Below, piece after piece: positions 1-12,725 of a DNA stretch of 64,000 nucleotides. Position 1 is the first letter of the stretch, and each line of letters begins with the position of its first letter. The position numbers and the translations under genes were made by a program. The stretch comes from Psettodes erumei (lineage: Eukaryota > Chordata > Actinopteri > Pleuronectiformes > Psettodidae): contig JAFBJZ010000782.1 of assembly GCA_016785225.1 (NCBI GenBank), positions 372,001 to 436,000 of the forward strand, read 5' to 3'. The notes under the pieces are model-generated. The model saw only the letters and a program-made list of their open reading frames with translations. It did no database searches and had not been told where the DNA came from.

Positions 1-1063
1 CTTTTATAACAACCCATACTAGTCGGACACGAGAGGTTGATGTTCTGACATGTCGTGGCAGGAAAAGCACAGGCAAAATTGGCATTAGTAACAGCTGTAA
101 ATCCATTTAGGCGTGCCAGTTCCCATGCATTGTGCGCTCTGGCTCCAGTCACAGAGAGCCCTCATTAATCTAATCCATTACACCTGCGCCTGTCCTGTTA
201 CGACAAGTCAGAAGCCTGTTTTTCCAGGCTCAAACTGTTACTTTCTGTCCTCTTACTGATTGTTGAGATGGTATGTCAGAAATCGACCACTCTGTGGAAA
301 TAAAGAAATAAGACTGTTGCTCCATACATGCATCTTTATTCCCATCAATTGACAAGATAAATTATTTTAAAAAGTGTGTTACCAAACTGGTGGTAATTCA
401 CACCAACATAAAATAAACTGAGAAGAAGAATAAAAGAATAATTTCAGTGGCAAATGTAAGAGAAGAGCCTGCTCCTCGGGGCATATTGGCTCTTGCCCCA
501 GACAGGATATCTGCTCACTGGTTTATTGCCGCGACTTCACGCCGGCTCCGTCTTATCGGGCCTTCCTGACACATGCATCCGCACATGGTTAAACTCTTTG
601 AGGAGCAATGCAGAATTTTACGATATGCGCTCGCCCAGTCCAGCTGTTTTTACTTGCAGTCAGCTGAAACATCACTTTTGTAAGGAAGTTAGCTGCAATG
701 CCAAGATTTACCTTTTTCTATGACACAGTGTAAAAATTTACTTTTGGGATATAAATCAAGTGGACACAACAGTCAAAAAAAGCAGGTGGAAATATGATTT
801 AAATATCACTTGGAATGGAACTCTTCTGCTACTTTTTCTTTTTTATCTTGAATATATATTTTCCTACACAGAGGAGTTCTGGGGCAGTTTTCCTACCCAC
901 TTGTTGAAAAGGGGATCTTATGTAATGGCTGTCAGCTTCTTCTTGGAGCAGGAAACAACTTCTGGGTGGAAAATGGTTGAAACTGAACTCTTTTAAAAGC
1001 CACGAGGCTTTTTGATTGGCTGGGTTAATGAGGCTTACGTGTTTGTCTTGTTTCTCCCCGCAG
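1..1063 (+). other. bnip3l intron 1 (3' part)
   Basis: This stretch precedes the first visible bnip3l exon and ends in the acceptor tttctccccgcag. No first exon (a Met followed by a Pro/Asn-rich stretch would be expected) is recognisable, so exon 1 is inferred to lie left of the window. The short open frames here show no family resemblance. Confidence 0.6.
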
Positions 1064-1295
1064 GGTCCTGGGTGGAGCTGGAGATGAACAGAGACACGGC
1101 TGGCTCGGCCCAGTCGTCCTCCACAGGCGGCCCGGCCTCGGTCCTGCTGCCCCTCCCTCAGGTGGAGGAAGAGGAGGCCATTGTGGGGGGGCTGGAGCAT
1201 GTCCCGTCCTCGTCCTCGATCCACAACGGGGACATGGAGAGGATCCTCTTGGACGCCCAGCACGAGTCGAGCCGCAGCAACTCCTCCTGCGACAG
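1064..1295 (+). CDS. bnip3l: bnip3l coding exon 2 (LIR motif)
   Basis: The acceptor ccccgcag and donor cag|gtaatg bound this exon. It begins with two bases completing a Gly codon, then S-W-V-E-L (the LC3-interacting region), a fish-specific acidic stretch, and GGLEHVPSSSSIHNGDME, which is nearly identical to mammalian NIX. It ends with two bases of a Ser codon. Confidence 0.95.
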
Positions 1296-4200
1296 GTAAT
1301 GTTCAGAATCCACAACGGGCCCCGATCTGCCCCGCTAAAGGGGACCCCGAGAACCTCCAGGGGTATTGCTCTGTTTCCGAACCTGACCTTTCACCTCCCC
1401 ATAGTTAATGGGACAGGATTCAAATGCAGCTCTTGTAATTCAGCTGCATGAATAGCACATGTAAGTACAGATAAGGCCACGGGAATTTCCGCCGCATGAG
1501 AAAAGTTCAAAGAAAAGTCATGAGTTCTTGGATTCATACAAGCCTGTGTTTATCGCTGTGGAAAACTGGGCCTCGTGGTGAAGTGAGGCTCCTCTTGACT
1601 TTCACTCTGTTTCATAAGACACAGCACCACTGGTTTTGCAGCTAAAGCCAAAACGGATGATGTCGAGCTCAAGGATGTTTGTAAACATTGTGTTTCATGC
1701 CAGTGTCTCAACATGGCACCTCATGGTGAGGGTGTACTAGTGGGAAATAAGTCCTGGAAATGACAGGATTTACATTTAAATACATGCATTATTTAATTAG
1801 TGCTCACATGATGTCTTATCGGCAATATAATGACGATAAAGTAGTGTCTCTGTTGTGTTGTTGGCACAGCTTCTTATTTCAAGTTTTTAATGAACAAAAA
1901 TTGAATTTCTGTCCAGTGCAAAACGCATCAATTTTAAAACTGATTTGTAATCGTTAGCTCAATCACCTTGTCTTTCAGTCCTCCTTAACTTGTTGTGACT
2001 ATTTGAACTACGAACCATGTGTTCTTGCAGCAGAAATCCATGACCTCAGCATGCCTTCTCTCCTTTTTGCGAGTATCAGTCGAAACCGCAAACGATGACT
2101 CTCCAAACTAACAGATAACCGGGGCATTGTGTAGCTCACCTCAGCTATCGCTCCAGCCAGGGGCTCTCAGCCTTTTTATGGGAGGTGTTTCATAATGGTC
2201 TTAGGTTTTCAAACTCCCTGATTTTCCTTAGTATTTCAGTGGAAAAAATGAAGTTGCATCATAAACTAAGAGCGCCTTCTCTGTCATAGTTACGCTCTCA
2301 GCGCGTGGAGTCAGGTTTGACTCAGACTTGACGGTTGCTCCGGGAGCTGAGTCGGCCCCTGAAAATAAAATGACGACGTCTGTCGCTGCGTGCCTCCCAT
2401 TTTATTGAGCATGTGAAGAAAAGGAAAAAAGTCATGTGTTTGTGCGTAGTCCGCGAGGCTGCGATAACGCGGAGCTTATCATCGAGCGGGGCGGTCAGCT
2501 GTCCGTGAGTCATCTGGGGTTTGTTTTCGAACCGCCGAGCCAAGGACAGTGAATCAACAAGGTGGCTCGGAAGTAAAACCGGAACACAAACACCAGCGCG
2601 GCGCTGTCACGCTTTCAGAAACAGTCCAGGCGTTGTGTATATAGCACCGAGTTAATGAGGAAACTGTTATCGATCTATGTTATATACCCCTCAAAAATGT
2701 TCTAGTCCTATTACTGTCAAAGTGTCCCAAGTAAATAATGTAGCATTAGGTAAAGATATTAGAGTTTTTAGTCTTTTAATTTTCTCTTTCTTTAATCATG
2801 TCTAATGTTCTTGGCCATCTTGATAACATCTGGGGACCATGCTGGAAAATAAGGGCTCCTCCTTTTAACCTGTTTGTCCATTCATAAATAAATCAAATAT
2901 CAATCAGTGAGGTGGGGGAAAGGCGTTTCCTCTGTCAGCTCTGTGTTTTCTCAACACCTCTGTCATACATTTGAGAGGTTCTGTAACACTCCTTTACTTA
3001 ACCTTTACTGGCAACAGAGCCCGCATCCAAGACGCTGTTGCCATGGCAACCCGTCATCTAATGTCCTTTGTGCGCTGATATGGATTGTTAAACTTTTGAT
3101 CTGAGCTATGTTCCAGGTGATCCCTCTCATGAGTGTACTGTCATTCAGTCGGCAGCGGTAATTTCTAAAGCCCATTAACTCTGCTTTTGGTGAGGTGAAG
3201 TTTTGATTCATGGTGTCGTGGCTTCTGACTGGTTGTTTTTGATGTCGCCCACAGTCCTCCGCGGCCCCACAGCCCCCAGGACGAGGGCCAGATCATCTTC
3301 GACGTGGACGTGGTCGGCAGGAGAGACAGCCAAGTAAGAGCTCCTTTTGCCTAAGAGTTCTCTCCATCGGTCCGTCGCTATGGCAACCCCGACTACTGTC
3401 TCTGAAGTGCTTACACGTGAAGGACAGCTGCTGCTTGCCTTCAAGGCACTGGCTGCTCCTCATATGGTTTGCCATTTCTTTTGCACAGTGTGTGTCGTCC
3501 CTGACAACTTTCATGATGACTTTCACTCTTCCTCTTGTTTTTTTTTTTCCCCTCTTGATCTGTGTCAGGGCATTCTGGGAAAAAGTCTCATGAAAAAGTT
3601 CATGGCGCACACATCCACACACATACCGACAAAAGAGTGTCTCTCACACTAAACCTGAAGGCCAAGGTTGCTGAATTTCGTGCTCACGTGGGTGTGTGTT
3701 TTGTGTGTTTTCAGTCGGAAGAGGACGTCTTGGACAAGGAGAGGGACATGGACATCCTAATGAAGGACGCGGACTGGGTTGCTGACTGGTCTAGTCGACC
3801 GGAAAACATTCCCCCCAAGTAAGTTTCACCTCGGCAAACATCAGCGTAGCGTTTCCACGGCAACCGAACACACTGCTGCTTGTTTGCTGGACGAGCGTGG
3901 TTACTCATTAAGGGTAATAAAGTTGGTCTAACGCACAAATACAACACCAGCTGGCCGAAAGTGTCTGATGCTGATGTAACTTTTGTAGAGGTGATTCATT
4001 TACAAACGTATGGGGTATAATTTTAGCTCATATACTCATTTTTATCCTTGACAATATGAAAAATGTCTCTCTAAGGCCCGATCGCTTCTGAGGCATGTCA
4101 ACAAATGTTTCCTCATGAAATTATGTCACAGATTTGGGACGGTCTTCCCAGCCTCTCCAGTTATATAAAACCTGCAGCTTCTTCAAGCCAGCCTGGGAAG

Positions 4201-6573
4201 GGCTGACAGCAATAACATGGTCAGATGTGTGTGTTTGGGTGTCGGTTTGCAGCAACATTGCCAACATAGTCCCAACACCGACACTTACATGGCCCGGGAC
4301 CTGGAATAAGAGCAGGTTTCCCTCATTCTCCTCATAACCAACTGCTGAAGTGTCTGAAGACGTGGCCACTCCTGTGGCCAATAAATTATAACCTCCATTA
4401 AAAGACTGCGAGAGAAAGAGTACAAGGAAATGAGAGGAATGCTTCCCCCGACATCTCTCGAAACTCGATTTCAATATTTTTTCCCCCCGTAGACAAGGTG
4501 AGACTTAATAGCCACTTTCAGCTCCTGTAATTGGTGTCTCCATGGCTGCTTTGAAACTATTGTAGAGTTACAATTAAATGATGAATTACTTGATTATTTG
4601 TCCATCACAGTGTTCCAAGTTGAGGTCTACAACCATTGTGCAAAACACGAGGGGGTTCAGTGTATAATTATAGGAAACAGAGAGAGGAAGCAAGTGAGGG
4701 GATTTAACCCGCAGAATATTCATTGTTTCTGTGCAGGCTGTCAGTCAACTCTGCTGTGTCTAAAGTGTACTTGTGATCTACGCAGGGAGTTTCATTTCCG
4801 TCACCCCCGACGCTCAGTAACGCTCAGCATGAGGAAGACCGGGGCCATGAAGAAGGGAGGCATCTTCTCCGCCGAGTTCCTCAAAGTCTTCATCCCCTCG
4901 CTGCTACTATCACACATCCTCGCTCTGGGGCTGGGGTAAGAAACGGACACCACACATCGCCCGTCCATGCAGTGCACAGCAGGACCCATGGTAGTTAAAT
5001 GAACTGATGTCATTTGACCAGTGAATGAGAAAGGTCGACTCTGGTTTTGTGCCAAAATGTGTTTTTGTCAGGGTGGAAAAGCAGAATTTACACACGACAC
5101 ACACTAATGCTGCCCTGAAGCCAAAACTTAGCTTGAGAACTTCTTGTAGCTCAGCTAAAGTCTGGTTACTGAGAATTAAATGTTAAGATTTGAAGAGAAT
5201 TTGAGATTTTAAAACAAGTGTATTATTTCAGAATTTTCATTTTATTTCAACCCACATTTCCCAGTTGCTCATAAGCCCCAGCAGGGGGCGCAGTAAGGCA
5301 AGGTACGTCCATTTGTATAGCTCGTAAGACAATGCAAAAAGCATTTTGATAGCAGGCAGATAGAAATTTCTAAGAAATATAAAAGTTACATTGCAGTGTT
5401 TGCAACAAGTAATTATTTGATTTAACCAACAGAAAAGCCTTCAGCCTTGATTTGAAAAGAACTGAGAGTTGCAGAGGACCTGCAGTTCTGTGGGGGTTGG
5501 ATCCAGCTCTGTGGTCTGGATGGTTTGTAATGGAGCAGCTGGTCAGAAATGTATAAGATGTTGCAGTGAGTGTAGATTTCACTGAAGTAGTGTGTCTAGG
5601 TTTTTCTTCTTTTTGAAGAGTGGCTCAGTGAAAGTAGCTTTCAGCGTCTGTGGAAACGCACCTGAGCGTGAGAGAGAGGCGTGTCGGCGATGTGCGGGAG
5701 ATGTGAGGCCGTGCAGTTAGAAACATTTTCGGAAAAGCCCGGCGGGCAGAATATGGAGGCGGCAGCGGCAGGGGGATCTGTGGCGTTGCAGAGCTGCAGA
5801 CACAAGTCAGCTGTGTCCCCGTGCGACAAACTGGCAGAGCAGCTGCTGAGTGAACAGTCGCACCTGCTGTCTCATAGTGAGAGCTGACACTCCCAGCGGC
5901 ACGAACGCACTCGGCTATAAATGTGGATCCTGAATCAGATAACGTCACAGCAGTCATTAACCAACCTGTCATAATTACAATCTCTCTGTTGACCAGTCTG
6001 GGTTTTATATGGTTACATGATAAATCGCTGTTGTCCTGTTACAGTACTGTAACTATTTTTATGTGGAACAAGGGTTAAAGGTTTTACTTATGTGTATCTT
6101 TTATTTATTGGTTTAAACCACAAAATCAAACCCTTGGTCTGCATGTCCAGCTGAAATATGATGCAATATAAATCAACTGGCAAAATTCTGTAAATTAACA
6201 CACTTATAATAGCTTTGGCAGATATTAGATAGACTTTGAATACATTATGCAAGGCTACCCCCCCCCCCCTCAAATTTTGAAACCACTGACTTGACACACA
6301 GTTATTTTCAAGGAATCCATTCACCAACTAATGAATGTAACATCATCTGTTGAAAGAGGATTCCTGCCCTCGGACCGGGGCGTTGACGCGAGGTTAAGCT
6401 TTTCATTCTTCGCCGTTGACGAGGAAATACCTTAACCGGCCACAGCTGGATGTTTCACATTCACACGTCGCAGCCTTTCGCAGTGACTTTCAAATCGCTC
6501 TGTGTCTGTGTACCCTCTCATCAGAGTCTATATCGGAAAGAGGTTGACCACGCCGCCCGCCAGCTCTTTCTGA
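1064..6573 (+). CDS. bnip3l: BNIP3L/NIX mitophagy receptor, 3' five coding exons (5' partial)
   Basis: Spliced CDS join 1064-1295, 3255-3333, 3715-3818, 4786-4935, 6525-6573; the first exon is outside the window. The visible part encodes 203 residues plus a split first glycine. NIX sits in the outer mitochondrial membrane and recruits Atg8/LC3 proteins for mitophagy; it belongs to the BNIP3 family of BH3-like proteins. The sequence shows an LC3-interacting core S-W-V-E-L at the start of the first visible exon, the conserved block GGLEHVPSSSSIHNGDME, the ADWVADWSSRPENIPPK segment, and a C-terminal membrane anchor from about SAEFLKVF to GVYIGKRL. The anchor keeps the Ser-His pair and the A-x3-G-x3-G spacing used for dimerisation in the family. 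The C-terminus ends SSF where mammals end STY. All introns are GT-AG with compatible phases. An acidic EEEEAIV insertion precedes GGLEHVP. BNIP3 is the alternative, but the N-terminal block and synteny favour BNIP3L. Which teleost duplicate this is remains unresolved. Confidence 0.95.
1296..3254 (+). other. bnip3l intron 2
   Basis: GT-AG intron. I see no exon, RNA gene or recognisable repeat. A moderately CpG-rich patch lies near 2280-2600. Confidence 0.7.
3255..3333 (+). CDS. bnip3l: bnip3l coding exon 3
   Basis: 79 nt with acceptor gcccacag and donor caa|gtaaga. It encodes PPRPHSPQDEGQIIFDVDVV and then GRRDSQ, matching the SPQEDGQIMFDVE block of mammalian NIX, and ends on a codon boundary. 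Confidence 0.93.
3334..3714 (+). other. bnip3l intron 3
   Basis: A short 381-nt GT-AG intron with acceptor gtgtgttttcag. Open frames here are intronic read-through and nothing else is seen. Confidence 0.7.
3715..3818 (+). CDS. bnip3l: bnip3l coding exon 4
   Basis: 104 nt. It encodes an acidic segment (SEEDVLDKERDMD) and then ADWVADWSSRPENIPP, the family's most conserved cytosolic motif. The donor is aa|gtaagt, and the final two bases join the next exon to make Lys. Confidence 0.95.
3819..4785 (+). other. bnip3l intron 4
   Basis: GT-AG intron ending ctacgcag. No recognisable element was found. Confidence 0.7.
4786..4935 (+). CDS. bnip3l: bnip3l coding exon 5 (membrane anchor, first part)
   Basis: 150 nt encoding EFHFRHPRRSVTLSMRK, then MKKGGIFSAEFLKVF and the hydrophobic IPSLLLSHILALGLG. 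This is the conserved tail-anchor helix with its Ser-His dimerisation residues. The donor is ctggg|gtaag. Confidence 0.95.
4936..6524 (+). other. bnip3l intron 5
   Basis: GT-AG intron ending in the pyrimidine-rich acceptor taccctctcatcag. It holds a C-run near 6257-6269. No exon or RNA gene was seen; antisense frames around 5625-5972 look random. Confidence 0.65.
6525..6573 (+). CDS. bnip3l: bnip3l terminal coding exon
   Basis: 49 nt from the acceptor ctctcatcag to TGA at 6571-6573. It encodes the end of the anchor and the short lumenal tail, GVYIGKRLTTPPASSF. The exon is too short to stand out as an open frame and was found from the expected Y-I-G-K-R-L motif and the phase of the preceding exon. 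Confidence 0.93.
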
Positions 6574-8690
6574 GGCTGACACTGAAGAGAAGTGCCTGAG
6601 AAGTGGCCGTGACTCGTTGGGAGAGAGCTTTGCTGTCGCGAGAAGAACGAACGCCCGTCTCATCCTCCCTCTGTCCCGCCTGCCCCCCGCTTCCCCCACC
6701 TCGTCTCTGAGATATGACATGTTCTCAGGAGAAATGCATCTGCCTTTTCCTCTTTCTCCCCTCCCTCCCTCCCCCCCCCCCCCTTTTTTTCCCTTGATTG
6801 GCTGTTCTCTGACTGTCTGTGGACTCCCCCCTACATCCTTCACTCATTTATATAAGCTTTTCAAAGAATGATTAAGGTAATATTTCCCTTTCCTCAGCGA
6901 TCGTGCTCACATGTTTTATAAGGGGTGGGTTTTCAGGGAGGGTCGCAGCATTAAACCAAACTCTTCTACCAGACACGCTGACCCCGTCGCACCTTGGATC
7001 ACCTGACAACAATGGCGGACTTCCAGGTTTTAGAACTGACCACAGATTGTGCCACGAGTAGCCCAGCACTCGACCCCGAAAGGGTTCGACCAAATTCAGA
7101 TGTGATCATGCCTTCTTTTTTTTTTTTCTTTTGAAAGTAGCCGCTCTGTTCATCTTTAGGTAGTATTTGCCTTTTTTCTAATTTATTTCCCAGCTGCGGT
7201 GGTTGTAATGGTAAGGTAAAGTTGTAATGGAAGGAGTTATCATAGTGGCCATCCCTAATCTGCAAGCACTCATGAATTGCACTGGGTGGGTGGGGGGTGT
7301 TGTCTCTGGCTCTGTCCTGCCAGAAGAGAAAGAATTTACGTGAGGCTTTTTCACCTTTCCTGTGACGGAAACTAGAAATTTCACGTGAAATTGATTCTGC
7401 AGCCGGATGAATGTTTTCGCTGGTGTCGTGCCAGGCAAGGCGTGCGCGTCCCTCTCAGTGTGCACACTAACAGTATTTTCGTGGTCGGGGCTCGTGTCAC
7501 GACGCTGCGCGGTCCAGGAAGGTTCACTCGTCTGTCCAAACTGTCTGTGTTCATGTTGTCCATCCAGTGAGCCTCCTGGCCATTTCTGTGACATACAGCA
7601 TATTAGAGCTGGTTAGTTCCTGACGGGTCGGTTCTCGCTTACTTCAGACTGGGCTGGGTATTACACGGGACTGTGCCGATCATTTCCTTTTAGTGTGGAT
7701 TCCAATTAATCGGAAAGGATATGGTACCTGAAACACTCAAAAACAACAGACTTGTGTTTTGACAGTGTTTGATTTTATTTCTAAAAGTTAAATATCGAAT
7801 ATGAAATCGTTGAATATCATACAAGGGATTTTACTTTCAAGATTACTTAAAAGATTACTTTTAGGGGTCATTATTATTGAGAAAAAAGCCCAGTAGTGAC
7901 AGCTTTGCATCTTAACACTTCATTGCATTTGCCAAAATAAAATAAGATGAAAATAAAAAAGAGGCAGAAATACTTCATCATGCTGCCGATGAAGGGAACT
8001 GACTCCAGGATGGGTCTGGTTTTGGACAGGCAGAAGGTACCTGGTGATCATTTTGTACGTTTGTTTGTCTTCCTCAAGTGAGACGTGCAGCAACTGACTG
8101 GAGGGGAGGTTTGTGTTTTAGCACAGGTACTTGGCCAAGCACGTCCATTAAGGTCTTGTACTCTCACAGCATGATTTAAGAAAAAAGCTTGATATGGAAC
8201 TTCGCTGCAGTATCTCTGAGGTTGGACTGGTTTTGTACAGGCGGACCTTCTGTATAGCCCGACTTGGTTCGAAGAACATGTCACTGAGAATATCAGAGCT
8301 CATCGAACACCAGATCTGTAGAGGTTCTGGCATGGCATATGATTTTTTTTTTTTTGGTGCAAACTTTTTCCCATGTAGAAACAACTCTGCATAGATCTGG
8401 TGTGTGGTGAGATGACCGAGGATTTGAGTTCCACCAGCATCGCCGTGACAGAAATATTTTCAGGAGTAAACTCTGGAGTGGAAAAGTGTACCAATTCTGA
8501 CACTCAGAACAATACAGTGACTTCCAGTTGTAAAAGGTGGACAAGGTGGTTTTAAATAGAACCCGAAACTTCATATAGAGCACCAGCTCATCGCCGACAA
8601 AAAATGGATGTCCGCTTGTTCCCAGTTCAGAATTGCAGTTCGGTGTCATTCAGCAAGAATAGAATAAACTCAAAAAATCTTGAGTGAAAC
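6574..8690 (+). other. bnip3l: bnip3l 3'UTR (inferred extent)
   Basis: Sequence downstream of the stop codon. AATAAA signals occur at 7936-7941 and 8663-8668, so either could end the transcript. A C/T homopolymer run lies at 6764-6790. The true end cannot be fixed without transcript data. Confidence 0.4.
7936..7941 (+). terminator. Candidate bnip3l poly(A) signal
   Basis: AATAAA in an A-rich context about 1.36 kb after the stop codon. A second AATAAA at 8663-8668 is an equally acceptable alternative. Confidence 0.35.
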
Positions 8691-11600
8691 GCACAAAAGA
8701 AGTAACTTCTGTCTTCAAAAAGAAAATCTCTAGTTGGTTGTGACTGCTTCATCAGTTGGAAGCTAAAGATGGGAAAGCATCTTTTGAAATCTGAGCTCGC
8801 TGTGTTTTCCCTCCCGTCGACAGCTGCCCGATGCCTTCAAGTAAATACTTGGCGAGTCTGCAGGTTGACTCAGGGCGCGCTGTCTTTTTCTAGCAGACTC
8901 ATCTACCAGCAGTGACTGCGTCAGGGTGTCCATTTTGCTCCCACTGTCTCCACTTTAGCCACAGAGATACTGCATCCTCATTTCTGTGCTACATCCACGT
9001 CTCTGCCTGTGTTTGCACGTGCAGCGTTTGAAATTGTGGATTGTCTTTTTTTTTTTCCCCGTTTGTTTCGTTGTTCCTGATGTTTGGCGGAAGCTTCTGG
9101 ACGCACGGAGCGGGGTTGCCGTGTGAAAAGAACCCCCCCCCACTGTTGATGGCAGGGCCTGACATGAATCGGAAATGGAAGGTGTGGAAAGTGATTCCCC
9201 TCGGAAACGCAATGGCCTAACAGTAGTTATTGTAATGATGCATTTGCTTTAATTTTCTTTTTCCCACTACATTGGAAAAAATGATGAAAATTTTGTCATT
9301 AAACATTACCTGAATGAAGCTATTCTGAGCACGTCTTTTGGTTTTGACATCTAAGTGATTTTTGTGAACTTCTCACAGGAAACACAGTCAGTCTTTTAAA
9401 GTTTTACCATCATTACTGAACCGCTTTTATATGATGAGTTTGAAAAAGGAATTTAACTATGATTCTAAATCAGCGGGTATGCAAAACTTTTCAGGATTTT
9501 TAAAATGATAGTCATAAACCATGCACCATGTTTTCTTCACCCAAAGCTTTTAAAAACTTTAAATTTAGAAATTCATAACACCTGGCAAACACCATCTAAG
9601 GAGGAAGAATTTAAGGTAAGTTGTATAAATGAAGTTTAAAACGGCAAAGTATTGTATTTATTTTATCTTGTCATTTGCATGCCTTGCCTTAACTAAAGTG
9701 TTCTGTTTTTTCCGTCCTCTTGCTTCCACGCCCCGTCGCCCTCGGCAGCTGGCACAGTCCGCAACCCATCGTTTTGGAATAGACTCAAGTCCACGGCAGT
9801 TTGAGCGTTGTGCGTGCCTGGTCAGCAGCAGCACACGGCCGAGACCTCAGGCACCCGGTTTCACAGGAAATCACAAGACGTTTCCTTAGCTGGAAATTCC
9901 TCGGAGCTCTGCTCTACGGTTACGGTATGAAGATCCTGGGATCAGTTTGAAAACAGCTGCTGAGGTGAGAAGAGGCCGTGTTTATCTTCTAGGAAACATG
10001 ATCAAATTCTGCATCTGAATGAGTGAAGTTATTCCAGGAACACACTCTGTTTAAGCTGTTTACAGTCCTTCATGTCTGTATAAAATAATGTTTCCGAAGG
10101 CTTCTAATTGTTCTTCGCAGAACCCTCATCCATCAAATCTTTACCCCTGCGTGACCTGGATGTTTTAGCTCTTTGAAACCAGAGCAGGAAGACGCCATGT
10201 CAGCACTGACTTGAGCCATCTGAAACTGCTCAGTGAGTCCCCTGTGCTCTCTCGCTCTCAAGACACAGAAACACTGCACTCCAGTGGAAGACGGTCTACA
10301 GTGTTGATTTTCTTCCAAGGTCCCATATTGTGGACAGTGAGATTTCCATGGCTTTTTCAGTCAGAAAGCAGGTGTGAAAGTATCAAAACACCTCAGTAAA
10401 ATACAAATGGAACCATCAGGCTTCTGTTACCCTGTGATGTCCCAACTATGCAGTCACCGCCCCCCAGCACGGCCCACCTGCACGGCCCACCTGCACCCCT
10501 TGCCCAACAAGCAGTGAATGAATCACTGAGCTACCCAATTACAAGACTGAAAATCAGTGGATGTCAGGAAGCCAGCATATCATTGCACAGCCTTCCTAAA
10601 GATATTCATAACAGAGACCAGTGGCTACATTTTATTTTTCCTAACATACCAGTGCATTTTAGTCTGAATCTGACCATGTATTTCATTTATATATATATAT
10701 ACCATTTTAGTGCTGACTGCCATCACCATTTGAATTAACTATTGAATTTTACTAAACTGCAGTAGTAGGTAAAAATTGCACTACAAATAAAACAGTAAAG
10801 TCTGGCAAAGCACCAAGCACAACTGTTTGTTTTGTAGTCTGCTTGCTAAATATGAAACTGGACCACAAACTATTTACGGATGTTTACCCAATTAATAGAA
10901 CGGATGTGAAGGTCAAAAGTTCATGTAATCCAGGCTTTAAAAAAAGAAGAAAAAAGATATGAATTACATGTGATGTGATAAATTATATCACTCATTACAG
11001 TTTTAATCAGGTAAACAATGACTGGTCGAGAGCCCCCCCACCGCCTCACAGTCCTCCTCCATCTTCCTTATATGGAACCTCAGCACACCTGTTCCCAGCC
11101 AATCCCAAAACAGTGAGACATGTAGCTCCTCCCACTGCAGCTGATGGCGTTACCATGGGTTACAGGGTGGTGGCCAGCTCCTGCTCCATCCCTCTGGTGA
11201 GGAGACGTTCCTCCTCACCTCCTCAGGATTCAGCAGCACTGCAGCAGCTTTCACTGCCATATAAAGAGATGCTGCGTGTTGTGAAGTGAGGGGATGAAAT
11301 CTGAATCTGTTCATAAGTCATAATTCATTTTACGCACAGTGGTCATATGCCGGATTTACTGTAGATGCTTTGTCTGCAAATCAAGGCAGCTGTTGTGTGC
11401 AGTCACTGTCAAATATCATCGTGGTTCATGCTTTATTTATTGAAGTCAAATGATAATTTATCTAAAAGCTTGGATATCTGAAGTGGAATATACAAAGTCT
11501 CTTATTTTGTCCATCACCTGTGAGACTCTGAATGGGTGAGCTGAGTTCATGTTTGACTGACAGCTGAGCCAGAGGGTACACCAGGAAGTAATGTAATCCA

Positions 11601-11904
11601 ACCCTAGTTTACAAGTCAAGAAGAGAGTGTTTTGTCGGTGGTGTTGTGTTTAAACTGAGCAATGTTGATATTTGCAGGGTTGTTTTTAAGCCTTAAGCCA
11701 GTGTACTACAGCTGATTAGCTACTGACATGACCCGAGCAGCATCAATACACATGCAGTGTGGATATGTTGGCTCTTCAGGAACAAGAATGATTTATCTAC
11801 CATGCAGAGTGAGCGGCTGCACCGGGACTTCAGCCAACCAGGGGGCCAACATAGTCTTACCTTCTCTGTGTGTCAGTTGGCTTGCAGTATTTTTTGTTGG
11901 TTTG

Positions 11905-12000
11905 CTTTAATTCAACTTTTATTTAACTACGCAAATAGTTCCACTGAGGTTGGGAAAACCCTGTCCTACAAGGCAGATGTGGCCAACATAACAGCATGAA
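11905..12000 (+). repeat. Teleost dispersed repeat fragment (ttatttaac type)
   Basis: The order of elements (tttatttaac, then cactgaggttgggaaaacc, then a short gap, then gtggccaacataacagca) follows a repeat common in fish genomes, from tttatttaaccagg through cattgaga to tggccaaga. This is recognised from memory. A more diverged relative may lie near 57268. Confidence 0.5.
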
Positions 12001-12580
12001 AAGTTGCAGACAAGTCAGCTGGGGGGCCCACAGCTCATGTTTGCCCCAGGGCCCCTAAACAGGTTAATCCGCCTGTGTTCAAGGAGGAAGAAGAGGGAAG
12101 AAGACTGAAGTGAATGGTTCTTCTCTTCTGGTCTACTTGAGTCTATTGAAACATAAGGCTCAGCTATATGATGTGTGCAGATTAATTACAGTTTCTTATG
12201 CATTTAAATTCCACCAGATTTTAATTGGTGAAATATTAATTCATACTAAGCTGATTTCCCTAAGATTGACAAACGCTGTTCAAACTGAACTGCACAGAGC
12301 TAATCACCTAATCTACTGAACAGTTCTGTTTTCACGAGGAGCAGCCGATTAGAGAATCCAGTCACACTGCTGATCTCAGGACTTGTCCTACATCTGTTCC
12401 TGGATGCCAGGACCGTGCCCTTCCTGTCCAGAGACCAGACCCCCCCCCCGCCTCTTCCAACTGTTTATCGGGCTCGCTGCCAACTTTCCCCTGTAATTAC
12501 CTAACACTCCCCCTGTCTCTGCTCTCTGTATGGGATGTTTGTTTTGTTTTGTGAAACAACAGTTCAGCAAGTACTGGGAG

Positions 12581-12600
12581 TGTGTGTGTGTGTGTGTGTG
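12581..12600 (+). repeat. (TG)10 microsatellite followed by a G run
   Basis: Perfect TG dinucleotides, continuing into a run of G to 12608. Confidence 0.95.
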
Positions 12601-12724
12601 GGGGGGGGATTTAATGCATTGTGTCGGGCCTCTGGGCGTGGCTGCATCTTTGACATTTTCACTTTTGAGAATCTACCTTTGACATTCAGACAACAGACTT
12701 TGTTGGCATCTCTTGCAGACATGA

Positions 12725-12725
<1 letters not shown>

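Noticed and set aside
4598..4785. Extra coding sequence upstream of bnip3l exon 5
   Set aside because: It precedes a clear acceptor (ctacgcag) and has no similarity to NIX.
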